NCBI GenBank assembly: GCA_030435675.1 | Contig: CM059624.1 | Coordinates: 3,248,769-3,312,768 of the forward strand | Direction: 5' to 3' | DNA: 64,000 nucleotides | From: Steinernema hermaphroditum | Taxonomy: Eukaryota; Nematoda; Chromadorea; Rhabditida; Steinernematidae | Position numbers and translations under genes: made by a program | The notes under the pieces: model-generated | Seen by the model: only the letters and a program-made list of their open reading frames with translations | The model's database searches: none | Told to the model about the DNA's origin: nothing | Shown: in pieces, positions 42,904-55,419 of the stretch | How positions within the stretch are numbered: the first letter of the stretch is position 1 | How the letters are laid out: each line of letters begins with the position of its first letter

Positions 42904-45900
42904 ATATGTTGTTATAAGAAAAGTATCAAGATGACTGAACAAAAGGGGCACGGACATAGAAAGCGGACAAAAGAGCCAACATCAAAGAAGACGTCAAAAT
43001 TAGCCAAAATCTCAAGGCTTAAACGGGGCATACATCTGTATGTCTGGATTAGGGCAAGATGAATACACGGATTGCAATCTCACTTGTATGCGCCAAGAAC
43101 CTGGACAGACATGAAGATTGATACGTGGAACTCAGGGATCTTTTGCCTTCCTCGGCCTCTTTTCCGCTTTCGGATTTGCACTGGCTCTTATGTCCACGCC
43201 TCTTTCAAGCTTCTGTCTTTTAGGCGCACTTTGGTCAGTCGCCATTCCGTCTTCTGTTCTTCGGCTACAAGTCGGAGTTTTTGTCAATCCGTACCGGTAA
43301 ACGTATTTTAGTCCCAATCAGAATCCGAAAACAAGTCAAAGCCTCTTTTCAGGCTCTGTTCACGTGGTTTTATGGTCAGTTCTCATATATCACCATTCAC
43401 AAGAAAACATCCATTCCATGCTCTATGTAATCATGAAGAAGTAGTCAGTATTTCAAAGACATAAAAACTAATCCTCATCTGGTGTGAAAAATTACTTAGC
43501 CCCGATACTATAAATGTCACTCATCGCCGTCGTACGGACATCGGTCACGCGATAATCGAATAACCTCGGCACAGGCGCTGCTCGTTTCCATTTAACTGGG
43601 GACTAATTAAATGGGTGGGTACGCACTCTTCGCCACATCGTCATAGTAACGGAGAAGAACACGGGTGTCGTCCACGGGTGCTGTCCTCTCAATTGCGCGT
43701 AAATAAGTTCTTGGTGGGGTGTAAGATAGGACTCCTTCCCTCTGACGCCCACGTACAAACTTTGCCGAAAAGCAAAAGATAGGGACTGAGAAATTGAGCT
43801 AAGTTGTTCATGGAAGATAAGGTAAGACTCCTTCTCTATGATGCCTATTTACCAATCCGTCCACAATAGAAAAGATACGTCATTAGGAATTTTGCCTTAA
43901 ATGAAGATCGACCTCTCTTATGCCTCATCCTAGCCCCCAATTACATCGTTTTTACACAACTCGGACGTAAAGAAAACAGAAGATCTTATTAGTTGTTGTG
44001 TTGGGACGCTCCGGCTTATCCGGCGGATTCGATCCCCTGTTCCATTTATGGCTCACGCCCTTTCCGCTCTGCCTCTATGTTTATAAACAGATCCTTGAAC
44101 CCCATGCTTATGTGCCGATACCCATCTCAACACCCTTTAAATCTATTATCTCTGGAAGCCCATTAGCCTTTCGATCTAATTTCATCAATCCATTTTGCAT
44201 GCGGCATTGGGCGCTGTAACATGTGCGCCGATGTGTGACCGGCTATCATACGCAGAAATCGATTGCGTCGGTCACTTCGCCTCCAATCAAACGACGCTGC
44301 CGTTCGCTTGTTCCCCTTCCCGCCGTCCCATTGTGGCCGACGCGCGTCATTTTGATTATTTATGAGACGTTCCGTTCCTTGGGAACCTCGTCCAATTATC
44401 GATTCTCTTATGGATGTTTGACTTTCATTTGCCCTCAATGGTGATGTTTTGGCTTTTTTTTTACTAATTTTATCACGCCTCAAAAACTGTAAAGAAATCG
44501 CAAGCCTAGCATCCCTTAGGAATTAAGTGGTGACATATATCACATATGGTATGTTTCCCCATATCTTGTCAACGTGTCTGATTTGTAAATCTGTCTCTAT
44601 CGGTTCAATTTACCGCGGGGTCCCTATGTTGCCAAATGTCAGAGATCTACCGGAAAAATACACACACACACAGACCAACGGATCCATTGGTTCTCCGCGT
44701 ACATATAACGCATTCGTCCATTAATAGCCCCGCCGTTAGCAGAGGAATCTTTATCTGCACTTAGCCCTTCCTTTTGGGGTATTAGAGTACATGTACACTT
44801 ACGGAATAAATTATTTATATAAGTTTGTTCTTTGAGCACCTCACTTTGCAGCCTCCAACTAGAGCAGATGGTTCTTGCCATACGTCAACGACCACAATTT
44901 CTGTCTAGTTTTGTTTTTAGGGCGAGAACGTAGCAGTTTCTTCACTTTGATAAAAGTAAACGTTTCGAAGAGACAAACAAACCGTTCTCCTTATGGTATG
45001 ACTACGTATAGGCTGTTTGATCACTGGAAACAACCGAGTTCTATCCTTTTTTACGCACTGTCTTCAACTGTTATCCTTGAATAAGAATATTGGAGAATTG
45101 TCTCTCAGAATTTCTGCTCTAGCTGATATGTTCACACATGTTTCTTGAATTCTTGAATCCACCAGTTTTCAACGCTTTTACTCAGAGCTGCACTATTGGA
45201 CCATAAACGAAAATGGCAATTAGTAAGATGCCCGGTACTTAGTGAGGCCTAGAAGGTGAACTTTCGCAATCCTGACCGCAGCCTTTATAATTCGAATATC
45301 AAGGTTTCAGTTGGGCGCACGGGCCTCTGGAGTCAATCGAAACCGATTTGAACCGCACACTCAGGTCGCTTTATACGAGGACGACTGCGTCTGGGCGCAA
45401 TGAATAGTGCAAAAGAAGTGCAGACGATCACAGAAAATCGGATTCCCTTTATCTCTGATTGTCTGCGCCCTCATGGCACTGCTCCTCGCGGACAGTATCC
45501 ACAATTTTTACTACATCGCTTAATTGTTTCATGACGACACACACTTTCCCTTGGTGACAAGCGGTCGAATTATAAAAAATTCACTGTTAAGAAACGACTC
45601 TCTGGTTGGAAGGGCATTGTTTCACATTTTCGCTATATTTAAAATGGCGTCATTTCGGAATGCCTCGCGTCGCTCAATTTCTCGCCCTCCCACTCGTAGA
45701 CGGTTTCAGAACTGGTCGCTAATTGGCCGCCATCTTACACCAGCGTTTTCTTCGCTCTGTTCCGTTTCGAATGCGGCTCTCTCTCTCCTTATTCCATAAA
45801 AGCTTATCGATTTGATAGGATGCACTTTGTCTTTCCCGTAGTTATTTTTAAAGACCGGTCACCAACAAATCTAAATCAATCTCGTCGCTTTTGGTACCAT

Positions 45901-46588
45901 TTTACTCGCTTTCAACTAAGAAACCTGATCGAATGCTTCATCATGCATAAAAACCACTTTGAGTGACAGATGGCGCAATCGGAAGGCGGCTCGCTGCGGG
46001 ACCAACCGTTGATTTTGCTGTCAAATGTCACGCACCGTCTCGAACGCGTTCCGATGGTGGTTTCTCGGAAAACCGTTCAAAAATCACAATTATTTTTTCA
46101 TGTGATTCTGGCGCATTCTTATAAGACGACTGTCTTTACTAGATAACCATCCTAGTGACACTCCAGTGGCGCTATGTTGATAAGATGTCGTGAGAATAGA
46201 AGCATTTTCATGATTTCATAAAAAAATAGCGTTCTCAGCAATTCTTACCGCTTCTATGTCGTTTACTTCCGAACTTTTTTTGTATCATTCACCTGTGTTT
46301 GTCGAGCAAACATTGACGAGGCGGTGGAAGCCTAAACAAACAAGTGTTGCTTTTATCGGACGCAGTCCAATTATTACCTTATCAAAACTATAGTCATGCC
46401 GAGTAGTTCGACCTCTATTGGGCGCCTGTCACTGTCGGTTCTCAGCTTGGAACTCAGATGTATTATTATTTCAATAGCCGAACCTGCGAAGATTAGAGTA
46501 TCACGTGGAATATCAAAATTTACGCGGGAATTTTTGATTTTCAGGGTTTATCTCGCGCACTTCTGTTCTCCTCTGATGGTATGACAGA
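42904..46588. other. Long intergenic stretch, no gene recognised
   Basis: About 3.7 kb without a supported gene. A hydrophobic plus frame at 43118-43300 (FAFLGLFSAFGFALALM) may be a relic of a 4TM exon. A short CA run lies near 44662. A 58-nt tRNA-like stretch near 45966 was examined and rejected. Open frames at 44163-44483 and 45524-45799 show no motif. Confidence 0.45.
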
Positions 46589-48081
46589 ATGCGAACGCTC
46601 TTCACTGCCATTTGCCTGTTGTCATGGCCATATGGAGCTGCATTGATGGATTACATACCGATTGAGCCGATGGAAGGAAGACGGCTAGGGGAAGTGCCTT
46701 GGATTCTGGAGGCGACCTATCACCCAGAGAGAGTTCACATTTCGAGAGCATCAGTCGACAAGTTCGAAAAGTACAGAGGTAGATATTCACTTTAAGGAGA
46801 CTGTTTATAATGCTTGATTTCAGAGCTGACTTGTCGAAAGAGTGAAAACGAGGACGAATATATGAATCAGTATTTCGAGTGGGAAGAAATCGAGTTCAAC
46901 AAAGCGCTTAGAGATACGTAAGTCTTAGATTTGTGTAAATGATTAATATAAGTTTGCGCTCTGAGATGGAAAGTACAGTAGGTTCAAAATATGGCCATTC
47001 CACCGATCACATGATAGCCAACGTTGGCTCATGACGGCCTATTTGTGTGTCAATGAGCTTTAGCTCGATCTGTGGCATACATTTTGGAATATACCATTCC
47101 AAGCTCATGATGTCCAAGACACTGTTGCGCTCGCTAAAATGTAAACGCACTGGTTTTCTCTACCTCGAACGTGAGCAAGCCAATCATCCCACTCCCTTGA
47201 TTTAGGGAGGTATTCGTTATCGCTGACACCATGAACTGTTGACCATAGATTCTTGACAAAGCTACCCTCAACCAACACTCATTTTCCCACCTGTGTTAAA
47301 ATGCTGACCTGTGAATGAGTCGTCAATCTACCATCAAGTTTCTCCGGTGTTCCTTTTTTTCTGCATCTCTACCACTTAGGTTCTATGGGACAAGGCGATG
47401 GGACATACTTGCTGTTTTTTTTTGTTGAATAGCACACGACTTTATTTCGTGAATCAAAGGCATTACCCCTTGCACGACACCGGAAATAGCCAGATAGAGG
47501 ATGTCTCGTTGCAGCTGGCTTCATCACTGGCATGTCGTTGATGTCGAACCGGTCGGTGGTTGAATTGCAACTTCATTTAAATGTAGACCTTTACCCAGCC
47601 GGCTTTGTTAAGCGTGCTAGTATTCTAAAAGGCAAGGGAACATATCAAAACTTAGAGCAAATCGATGCAAAGCTGGAGACAAAACAACTATCAAAGTAAA
47701 CTTTCAAAGAGCTGCAAAGACCCACTAAAACGCTTTTTATTCTTATAAACCAGGTTTATTTTCTTTCAGGCTGGTCAACGGCGAAAAAGAACTGAACAGT
47801 CCCATGGGGCACCAGATCATGCGAACCGTTTCCAAAGAAATGCTCGACACCAAGTATACATCGAAATGTAGGCCGCCCGCTGACCATGAAACAGAGCAGG
47901 AGAAGGTGGACAAATTCACGGCGAACATCAAAGAAATGAACGAATTCGAAGACGATCTTATCAACAGGTACGTCGCTCGCCACACCGCTTTCACTTCTCG
48001 CTTATCGCCGCCACCTGCATACAACGCACCACTTTCAGATCGTTCCAAAACATCAGAACAGAGAAGGGCGAAAAAGCATAG
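46589..48081 (+). CDS. Small secreted protein of unknown function
   Basis: Predicted 174-residue protein. Exons: 46589-46778, 46824-46917, 47770-47967, 48039-48081; phases 1, 2, 2. Total coding length closes exactly on TAG. The N-terminus MRTLFTAICLLSWPYGAAL is a signal peptide. The mature part is charged and mostly helical-looking, with only two cysteines (ELTCRKSENEDEY and SKCRPPAD), which could form one disulfide, and an acidic segment near FEWEEIEFNKALRD. No family recognised. The second intron (about 0.85 kb) contains an R1 repeat tail. The final exon is short and its acceptor (CACTTTCAG) is good, but an alternative longer 3' end cannot be excluded. Confidence 0.65.
47410..47490 (-). repeat. 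SINE-like family R1, tail fragment
   Basis: Carries CGACTTTATTTCGTGAATCA and GGCATTACCCCTTGCACGAC, the inverse of the R1 3' end, inside the second intron of the secreted-protein gene. Confidence 0.55.
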
Positions 48082-48519
48082 AAAGCAGATTCTCATCAAC
48101 CACTCGTCTCACAACACACTGCATAGTTCGCCACATTCCTTGATTATCAGGAAAACACTGTACTTAGTACGATTCTCACTTTCGGGTTACCTTCTCTGCC
48201 ACGCTCATTAGGATATAGTTGTATTTACAGAGTTCTCACAGTTCTTGATCTGAACGTATCATCGTCTTGCCGGTAAATCTATGATAGAGATAATAAATTG
48301 TCTATTCCGCTTACCGCAGCACTTGCTAAGCAGCCAGGAGCTAAAAAATGTAATCGCTTTTCAGGGTGTTCTATCGACGTCAACATATTGAGAAGTATTA
48401 TATACCAACGTGAGAAGAAGACTAATTCTGGATTGCCGGTTGCTATCGATCTCGACTTGAATATTTGCTCAATTACAATTTTATTCATTATATAAATCTT
48501 CGTGAACGCATGCAAAATA

Positions 48520-48800
48520 AAACAGACTTCGAATAAGGTTTTGTTCTCGTATCGCCGCAGGGCACGACCGCAAAGTCGAAGCCGGCGATACAAGAGGTGA
48601 AGGAGCTGAGTCGTCGCAGAGCGGTGTGGTTCCTCACCTGAGCAAATGACGGGACACTCCTTGGAATTGTAGCGAGCTTCCGTTTGAGCACGGCGGTGGT
48701 GACGGCCTTCTAGGCAAGACGGTGGAAGTACAGCTCCCTGCGATTCCAGGCCCTCTGGGCGATCAGTGCGGCGCCAAATCATTGCGGCGCCAACAACGAA
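48520..48800 (-). repeat. SINE-like family R1, diverged copy
   Basis: Retains GGCAAGACGGTGGAAGTACA, GCTCCCTGCGATTCCAGGCC and a decayed tail (TTCTCGTATCGCC) in inverse orientation. Confidence 0.55.
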
Positions 48801-49059
48801 ATTGATTCTGATTCCACGATTCCATTCCATTCTGATTTTCTGACTCCATGGAAACTTCGAAAGTGACAGTAATTACGAAATAGACTCATACGTGTGCTAT
48901 GAACGTAGTTACCAATCCGACGGGAATGAAGACGAAACGTCCTTCGCAGTTCGGTGTGAAACTGTTCCGAGTGTTTTATCTTCTAGAGGCACTACCAGGC
49001 ACAACACGCCAGGTATGGCCGTGTGAGATGTCATTTTGTAGGTCACCGACCTGAGGACC

Positions 49060-49170
49060 AGCGAAGACGCCACTTCTGGACCAACACATCCCCCACACAG
49101 CCTGTGTTTTGTTTATTTTCCAAGGCAAAATGCCTCCGAATCGCGAAATAAACTCGTAAAGTCGAAAAGT
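49060..49170 (+). repeat. SINE-like family R1, 3' fragment
   Basis: The 3' end is recognisable by GGCAAAATGCCTCCGAATCG followed by CGAAATAAACTCGTAAAGTC, the tail repeat. Confidence 0.5.
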
Positions 49171-49968
49171 GCTGAGAGTTACTAACACTAGTACTCATTT
49201 TAAAGTACACTCTTCATCTTGTTGTCGTTTGTGGAGGGAGTGCGCGTCCTATTTCGCTCTGGAAGGTGGAAGCCATACAAACTTTCGTACTTTTTCGTCA
49301 GAAAAGGTGTTACATTTGGCGTCCAGCCTGTTCCTGAAAGTTCAATGGAGAAAAATAAAAAAAATCTGCGAAAAATCTCGCCTTAATTTAACGGCGGATA
49401 GCTTAATGAAATGGCACAAAAATATCAGGCACCACCATCGTTTTCATCATTGTGTTGTATCGAAGTAGGTCCACTCTAGAACGGCAATTTTGGGACTTCC
49501 GTCTGTCGCAGTCGTTCAGCTGTCATTCAGCCCAATTAAAAAACGTTTCGAACGCATGAAAAAGTGCACACAAACAAACGCTTGTGCTCTATCTTAGCAT
49601 TCCTACATCCTACATGCCCAAATATATGTGTTCATAACAAATAAAACCTAAAAACCTAGATCAACGTCTAGCCGCTTTACTTAACTATTCCTTTTCTGCT
49701 ATTCGTTATTTATCCTCTATACAAGAAAATTAATCACTCGCACCTCTTTTGGTGTTTTCACAGTTCCACAAATTCCTGTTCCGATTACAGTCTCATCACA
49801 AAAACACGGAAAATCTGTTCCGTTGCGTTGATAATCGTAGTATTACATTGATCGCGGCGTTCCAAGGCGTGTAAACGTCTGCAACGTTATCAGTTTGTCC
49901 ACAACCGAAGGGCGTTAAAGAACTGCTAATCGCTTAATTCGATCAATCGATTCTGTCGACTACCGGCG

Positions 49969-52900
49969 ATGGGACGTCCGGCACTTCCTGTTCAGTTTCT
50001 GCTCGTTGCTTTGGCAACTGCCCTGGTTACTTCTGGAATTTGGATCGGCGTAAGTAGTCTTGTTGTGGAGAAGACAGTGTTCAACTGTTTCAGGCCTACT
50101 TTGCAGTGCGCTCTAAGGAGACCCATACGACGAACGTATCATGCCCTAGTATTGGATCGTCTGGATCAGGAAACGGTACGGGGAGTCCAAATGACGAGCC
50201 TGTGCCAGCAAACGATGACCCGAAATGCACAGAATCTTGCCAGTGAGTTGGGTTGATGGCACACTTATAAAGCAGATAGATGAACTGAAGATCCGCTTCG
50301 AAGTTCTGGGTCAATAGCAACCAAAAGAGATATACATAAAGTGCAAATTCCCTATCTATAAAAGGAGAACCGACGGGCCGATAATATATGTCTGTGTTTT
50401 TGTCAGGAGCGGTCGCATTTGTAGTTCCGCGTTCGACATAAGACACGCGCGACCCATCGTATGAAGCGGGAGAGACCGAATAAACAATAGCGTTGCTCGA
50501 ATATTCGAACCGTTCTTTACATCGTTCCAAACAACACTGGACATTAAATCCCTCACACAGTCAAGCAACTCACTCCTATACAGTTAAAGCTAGTCGGTCG
50601 TCCGAGAACCGGTACCATGACTACACATTCGATCTTTCGAAGGGTGGTCGATTTCAAACCACAATTTTGACGCTTTTGAGAGATCTAGCCTAGCGACGTC
50701 AAACAAAGTGAACCGATCTTTTTTGGACTTTCTGTCTGGCTTAACTCGTTCTATGGATCGTTCGAGGGGTGGCCGGTTTCAAACAGTAGACTGAGGACAA
50801 CGTCAAAATTGTCGAACGATCGAATGCGACGGCTCCCATTCAGATAAAAGCCAGAGAGAGAGTCCAAAAAGAATCGGTTCATTATGTCTGGTGACGCTAG
50901 GTTTGGGCAGTTTGCTTACTTGGTTACACTTAGCCAAAACTCCAATGTTGCCGCGCGCTACGCTGTGCTCTCTCCATCTGAAAGCTGGCCAATGTCGCAG
51001 TAGTTGTGATAAATCGCAATATTTCAGCTATTCACTTGTCGAATCCATTCCTGTTGGTTTAACTTTCTCTTCACCAACGTTCAATTCGACATACGAAACA
51101 TGGATGGAGCTGATGAACAGAGCGGAGTCCGAAATAGACATCATCTCATACTACTGGACTCTGAACCCAGAGGACACTGGAGACGGATTCAAGAACGACA
51201 GCACGGCTGACTATGTAACTGCCTTGCTGTCGTACAGATTGCATGTTGTGCTATAGGGAATGAGCATCTTCAATAACATCATCAAGACAGCTCAGCGGAA
51301 TATCACTATCAGGATTGTTCAAAATTCTGCTGAATCTGGCTACGCTGAAACTGCGTACCTCGAAAAGCACGGTTATGCTCAAGTTAGAACAATGAACTTT
51401 ACGAGATTTTTTGGTGCCGGCATTCTGCACACAAAGGCTTGGATCGTAGACAAGAAGCACTTTTATGTAGGATCAGCAAACCTGGATTGGCGATCTTTGA
51501 GACAGGTGCACACAGGTCAACTGGTTAATATATCGCAACTGGCTGTTTAGGTCAAGGAACTCGGCGTAGGAGTATTCGACTGTCCGTGTCTTGGAAACGA
51601 CATGTACAAACTCTTTGAGCTGAACTGGGAAATGGGAGCTCCAATGAAGGAAGTTCCAAAGCAGTTCCCGGATGCTTTGGCTACCTACTATAATCAACAG
51701 AATCCAATGCAAGTGACTCTGGCTGGACAGCCGTCCGCCGTTTATTTGTCGGTAGGTGCTCTGCATTCATTTTTGGGTGATTCATTTGAATCTCACATGC
51801 ATACCTTGAAAGCGTTTTTCGGTATTTGTTTGCCGACCCACTTGGGTAACACGGTGAATCAGCCTTTCCCCCTTCCTGTCAAAAGTAAAACTATGCCGCT
51901 CGGTAATATCATGCTTTACTTTATCTTTATCTTTTTTCAGCACACGCTCATAGCGTGGGCATTTGGAGATCAGTACAAGGCCGCGGCCCCGAACTTGAAC
52001 GCCTAGCGTTTGTGTACCGCAGCCGAAACCGAAAAGACCACCAGAGACCCGAAAACTTGGACGCCTATGCTGGGCTATGGGCTACCCGCAATTTAAATCA
52101 CCGACTCAATTTTGAAACGGGCGACCGTCCGACATCCGATCTTACAAACAAATTCCTCAACCAAGCTAAATCTACCTCTAGAGAATGTGTCAAATCGATT
52201 TAGGGTCCTTAGTTCATGAAACCGCCCCTTTAACCTATTTTTATGTCCGTTTTCGCTTCTATTTTTAGTAAGATTAGCCCTTGATTCAGCATATTTCAGG
52301 CCGCCCCACCACAACTGCGAGCTGCTGGCCGAGAAAACGACGGAGATGCCATTCTAAAGACTATCAGAAACGCACAGAAGTTTGTGCACATCTCCGTTAT
52401 GGACTACATTCCAGCAACACTCTATTATAAGGACAACTTGTATATTTCACGACTAATTTAACCCACCGTTTTTGATATTGCAGCTACTGGCCCTTGATCG
52501 ATGAAGCCCTTCGCAGTGCAGCCTTCGATCGAGGTGTCCACGTACGTTTCATGATGAGTAGGTGGCGCTACACAGAGAAGGACTTCTATGCGCACCTTCA
52601 CTCGTTGGCCTCTATCAACGGTCACTTATCGTGTCGCAAGTACTACGACCCCACCGCTGGACACAACGAGTGCATCAACGGCACGCAGGGGTCAATCGAA
52701 GTCCGTCTCTTTGAAGTGCCTTTGAAAGGATGGGAGCATATACCCTATGCACGTGTGAACCACAATAAATACATGGTCACCGACAATACAGCTTACATAG
52801 GTCAGTTAGAAAACTCATTTCTTTTGACCGTCTCGTTTAGGCACCTCCAACTGGTCGGGAGATTACTTCTTAGTCACTGGAGGTATAGGCTTTGTTCTTC

Positions 52901-53037
52901 AAGGAGCCGATGTCAGTCAACCTTCGGAAATAGTAAAGCAGTTGAACGAGGGAATATTCATGAGAGATTGGAATTCGAATTATACAACGCCTATAGAAGA
53001 TTTTGATCTAGATGGGAAGCCTGTAAAGAAAAACTAA
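49969..53037 (+). CDS. Phospholipase D family protein (PLD3/PLD4-like)
   Basis: Predicted 506-residue type II membrane protein of the PLD3/4 branch, whose animal members act in lysosomes as 5' exonucleases or lipid transphosphatidylases. Exons: 49969-50049, 50094-50242, 51028-51214, 51257-51505, 51551-51751, 52300-52439, 52484-52800, 52841-53037. Residues 7-26 are an N-terminal membrane anchor (VQFLLVALATALVTSGIWI), then a Ser/Gly-rich stalk. LVESIPVGLTF and ESEIDIISYYWTLN mark the domain start. The first catalytic motif is HTKAWIVDKKHFYVGSAN. VKELGVGVFDCPCL follows. The second catalytic motif is HNKYMVTDNTAYIGTSNWSG. Both H, K and D sets are intact, so the enzyme should be active. Introns 2 (785 nt) and 5 (548 nt) are long; intron 2 carries an inverted-repeat element. 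Confidence 0.92.
50689..50901. mobile_element. Inverted-repeat MITE in PLD intron 2
   Basis: The left arm CCTAGCGACGTCAAACAAAG then GTGAACCGATC..TTTTTGGAC is mirrored at the right as AGTCCAAAAAGAATCGGTTC..GACGCTAGG. The arms are about 55 bp with a few mismatches around a non-symmetric centre. No target duplication was identified and there is no coding capacity. Confidence 0.65.
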
Positions 53038-55419
53038 ATAACTAAATAAAAGATTTTGTGACTGATTATATATGACAAACGGTAGAAAAAACACGAGGGT
53101 ATACCACTCTAAGGCACGCCGCCAGCTCATTCTACCGTCGTAGTTATCGGGCTGCAACACTGATCACAAAATCACACTTGATTTAAGTGAATCCTTACTG
53201 ATATAATCACGTATATTTGACTCACCGTTTACATTTTTCGAATGGCTAATCCAAGTTTACCTTGCTGCAAGGGCGTCGGTTTTTCTGATCCTTTTTTCTA
53301 CAGCGCTGGACTCGAAGCGTCGACCCGTCCGGCACCGGATTCCTGATCAGAAGACGACTGCAGCACCAAGTCGTCCAGTTCCGCAGCGTCTCCAACCGGA
53401 TCTCCCTTCTGGACCTCCAGTTTCAATCTATGTAGCCAACATCTGACCAAGAGGACAATCGCCACCACCTGTATACCAATTCAAGCAGAAGATCCAGTGC
53501 AATTCCGAAGCCGCCCGCCGAAACAGAGATGACGATCCACTTCGTTCTCTATGCCATACCGACTGAGTCTCTTCGGCGCTTCGATGCCCACGCAAATCAA
53601 CGATGATCGGTTACTTCGGCTTTTATGAAGGCGCTGTCACTGAATCCAGATGAGAGTGACTATGGAGTGATAGATGTCCTTCTTATTTCTCTATATGAAG
53701 CCTTGTATCTCCAAGACTTAGGAATTCGGCTTAGACATCAATGATCGTCTGGCCCTTATGTACTTAAGTATCGCACCACATCCATGATTATTATCACTTC
53801 CCAACAGGTTCTCTTCCACATTCAGCACTTTTTTGTTTATTCCCAGAGCAGCCGCACTCAGCTGATTCAGCGTCCGGGCAAAACGACCTGTTTACGCAAT
53901 CGCTTTGCACCCCCCCCCCTTTGCTCTCTTCCACTGACCTCAAATAGTCGACGGTGGGATAATCGCCGTCCATTCGCCACCGCCTGTGCAGTCGCACTTC
54001 TTTTGGCTCTTCCATTGTGTCCCAATCTGCTGATCGACTGTTGCGTTTACTTTAATGTTGATAACGAAGGGGGCGACTCGTTTCCGCGACTATTGATTCG
54101 CTTTTTGATGACAATCGGCTTTTTGTTGCTGATGACACGGTGCGAACAGGTGGCGAATTCCAGTCTCCTTTCTTTGTCTGATCTCTGGCGCGCGACGGAA
54201 ATCGATTTCTTGGAGTTCACTATGCGTGCGCGAGCGACGCATTTTAAACTTTCTGATACTTTTTTGCTGTACTTTAAGGTCTTATAGTGTTATCACATCT
54301 ACAGAGAGTATCGCCTTTTGTGCGCCTGTATAGAAATTCAACCAAATTTAATGATCAATCAAATTTGAGCATATAGGCGCTTGCTTGTTGTTTGATTAGT
54401 GTTAATCAGGTCTTACATGTCTGTCATTCTCTTTTTTGTCTATTTTCCTCTGCTCTACTCCAAGAAAAAATGATGTCAACGGAAGACGTGCCGTGATCTT
54501 TGTATGTTGTAAAATTGGGATGAAGCATTCGAAGATCGTAAGATCGGATACGTCGTTAGAATGAGGCCAAGCACGTATTGGACATAAGCTGAGAGACTGG
54601 GGGCATACCACCTGGACGCAGGGTGTCGATTTTTGAGACTGGTTAAGATTTCTGCTACTTATATGTCACCCTCTATGTGTTTTCCTACGATGGATCGCCA
54701 ACCAGATGGCTTGTTTTTCATAGACGGTATTTGTTTACTGAAACGATTACGGTCTGTACATAAGAAAAAGGCAAAGAGTTCTATATTAATTACTACCCAC
54801 GACTAAGAGCAAACACTCCAGAAGCGGTATTCATGAAACAAAGCAGATAAGGCCGATTGCTGGACGTCTTATCCAGATAGAACGTCACTGCACCTTTTTT
54901 CGTATTATTTTCGTATGAACTCAAATCGATTTGTAGCCCCAGAGATCTATCGGATTCACATACTCTCTCTCTGAAGTTCTTGGAATGAGCGGTCTTTCTT
55001 GGCCGTTTGTCCTGGCCGTCATCTCATATCAAAGGCGCAATGACGGCCTTTTATGGGGGGAGTTAAACTGGTAATGAAATCCAATCTGATCCAAATCTTA
55101 AGGTCTTTTCAACCTCAGTATTGTGCTCATGCGAAAACAAGTACACTATACATTGACCCATGTGTGTTTTTTGCAGTCGCCGCGATCAAGACGACCGAAA
55201 GATAACGATAGAACAGAACTGTATATAGTGCACTTTTCTGTATGTGTCCACATTTCTGTATATGATTCAAGCGGATTAGTAGGAAAGACCGAACTGGATC
55301 AATTTTTTTCGAGGTTCGGAAATGGAGAAGTCTTTTCTTTTCAGTAATAATCTAGCGGGCGATTCCACTGACATGTACTATTTGAAATGCACTAACAACT
55401 AGCTGAATTTCAGGTTACC
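53038..55419. other. Intergenic, no gene recognised
   Basis: An AATAAA at 53044-53049 directly follows the PLD stop. Around 53300-53600 there is a diverged R1-like segment (CTTCGGCGCTTCGATGCCCA). Plus frames at 53784-54287 lack motifs. A C9 homopolymer lies near 53910-53919. Confidence 0.45.

Larger units (their letters stand above)
48082..49968. other. Intergenic with R1 fragments
   Basis: No gene recognised. R1-derived blocks occur at about 48520-48800 (inverse) and 49060-49170 (plus). Open frames at 48279-48830 and 49169-49468 appear to be repeat-derived or random. Confidence 0.45.

Noticed and set aside
45966..46023. tRNA-like sequence with an A-box match (TGGCGCAATCGG) and pairing ends GACAG/CTGTC
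   Set aside because: Only about 58 nt long, no B box and no proper anticodon and T arms; at best a degraded tRNA-derived piece.
48279..48830. Minus open frame of 183 codons
   Set aside because: Half of it is R1-derived sequence and the rest lacks motifs.
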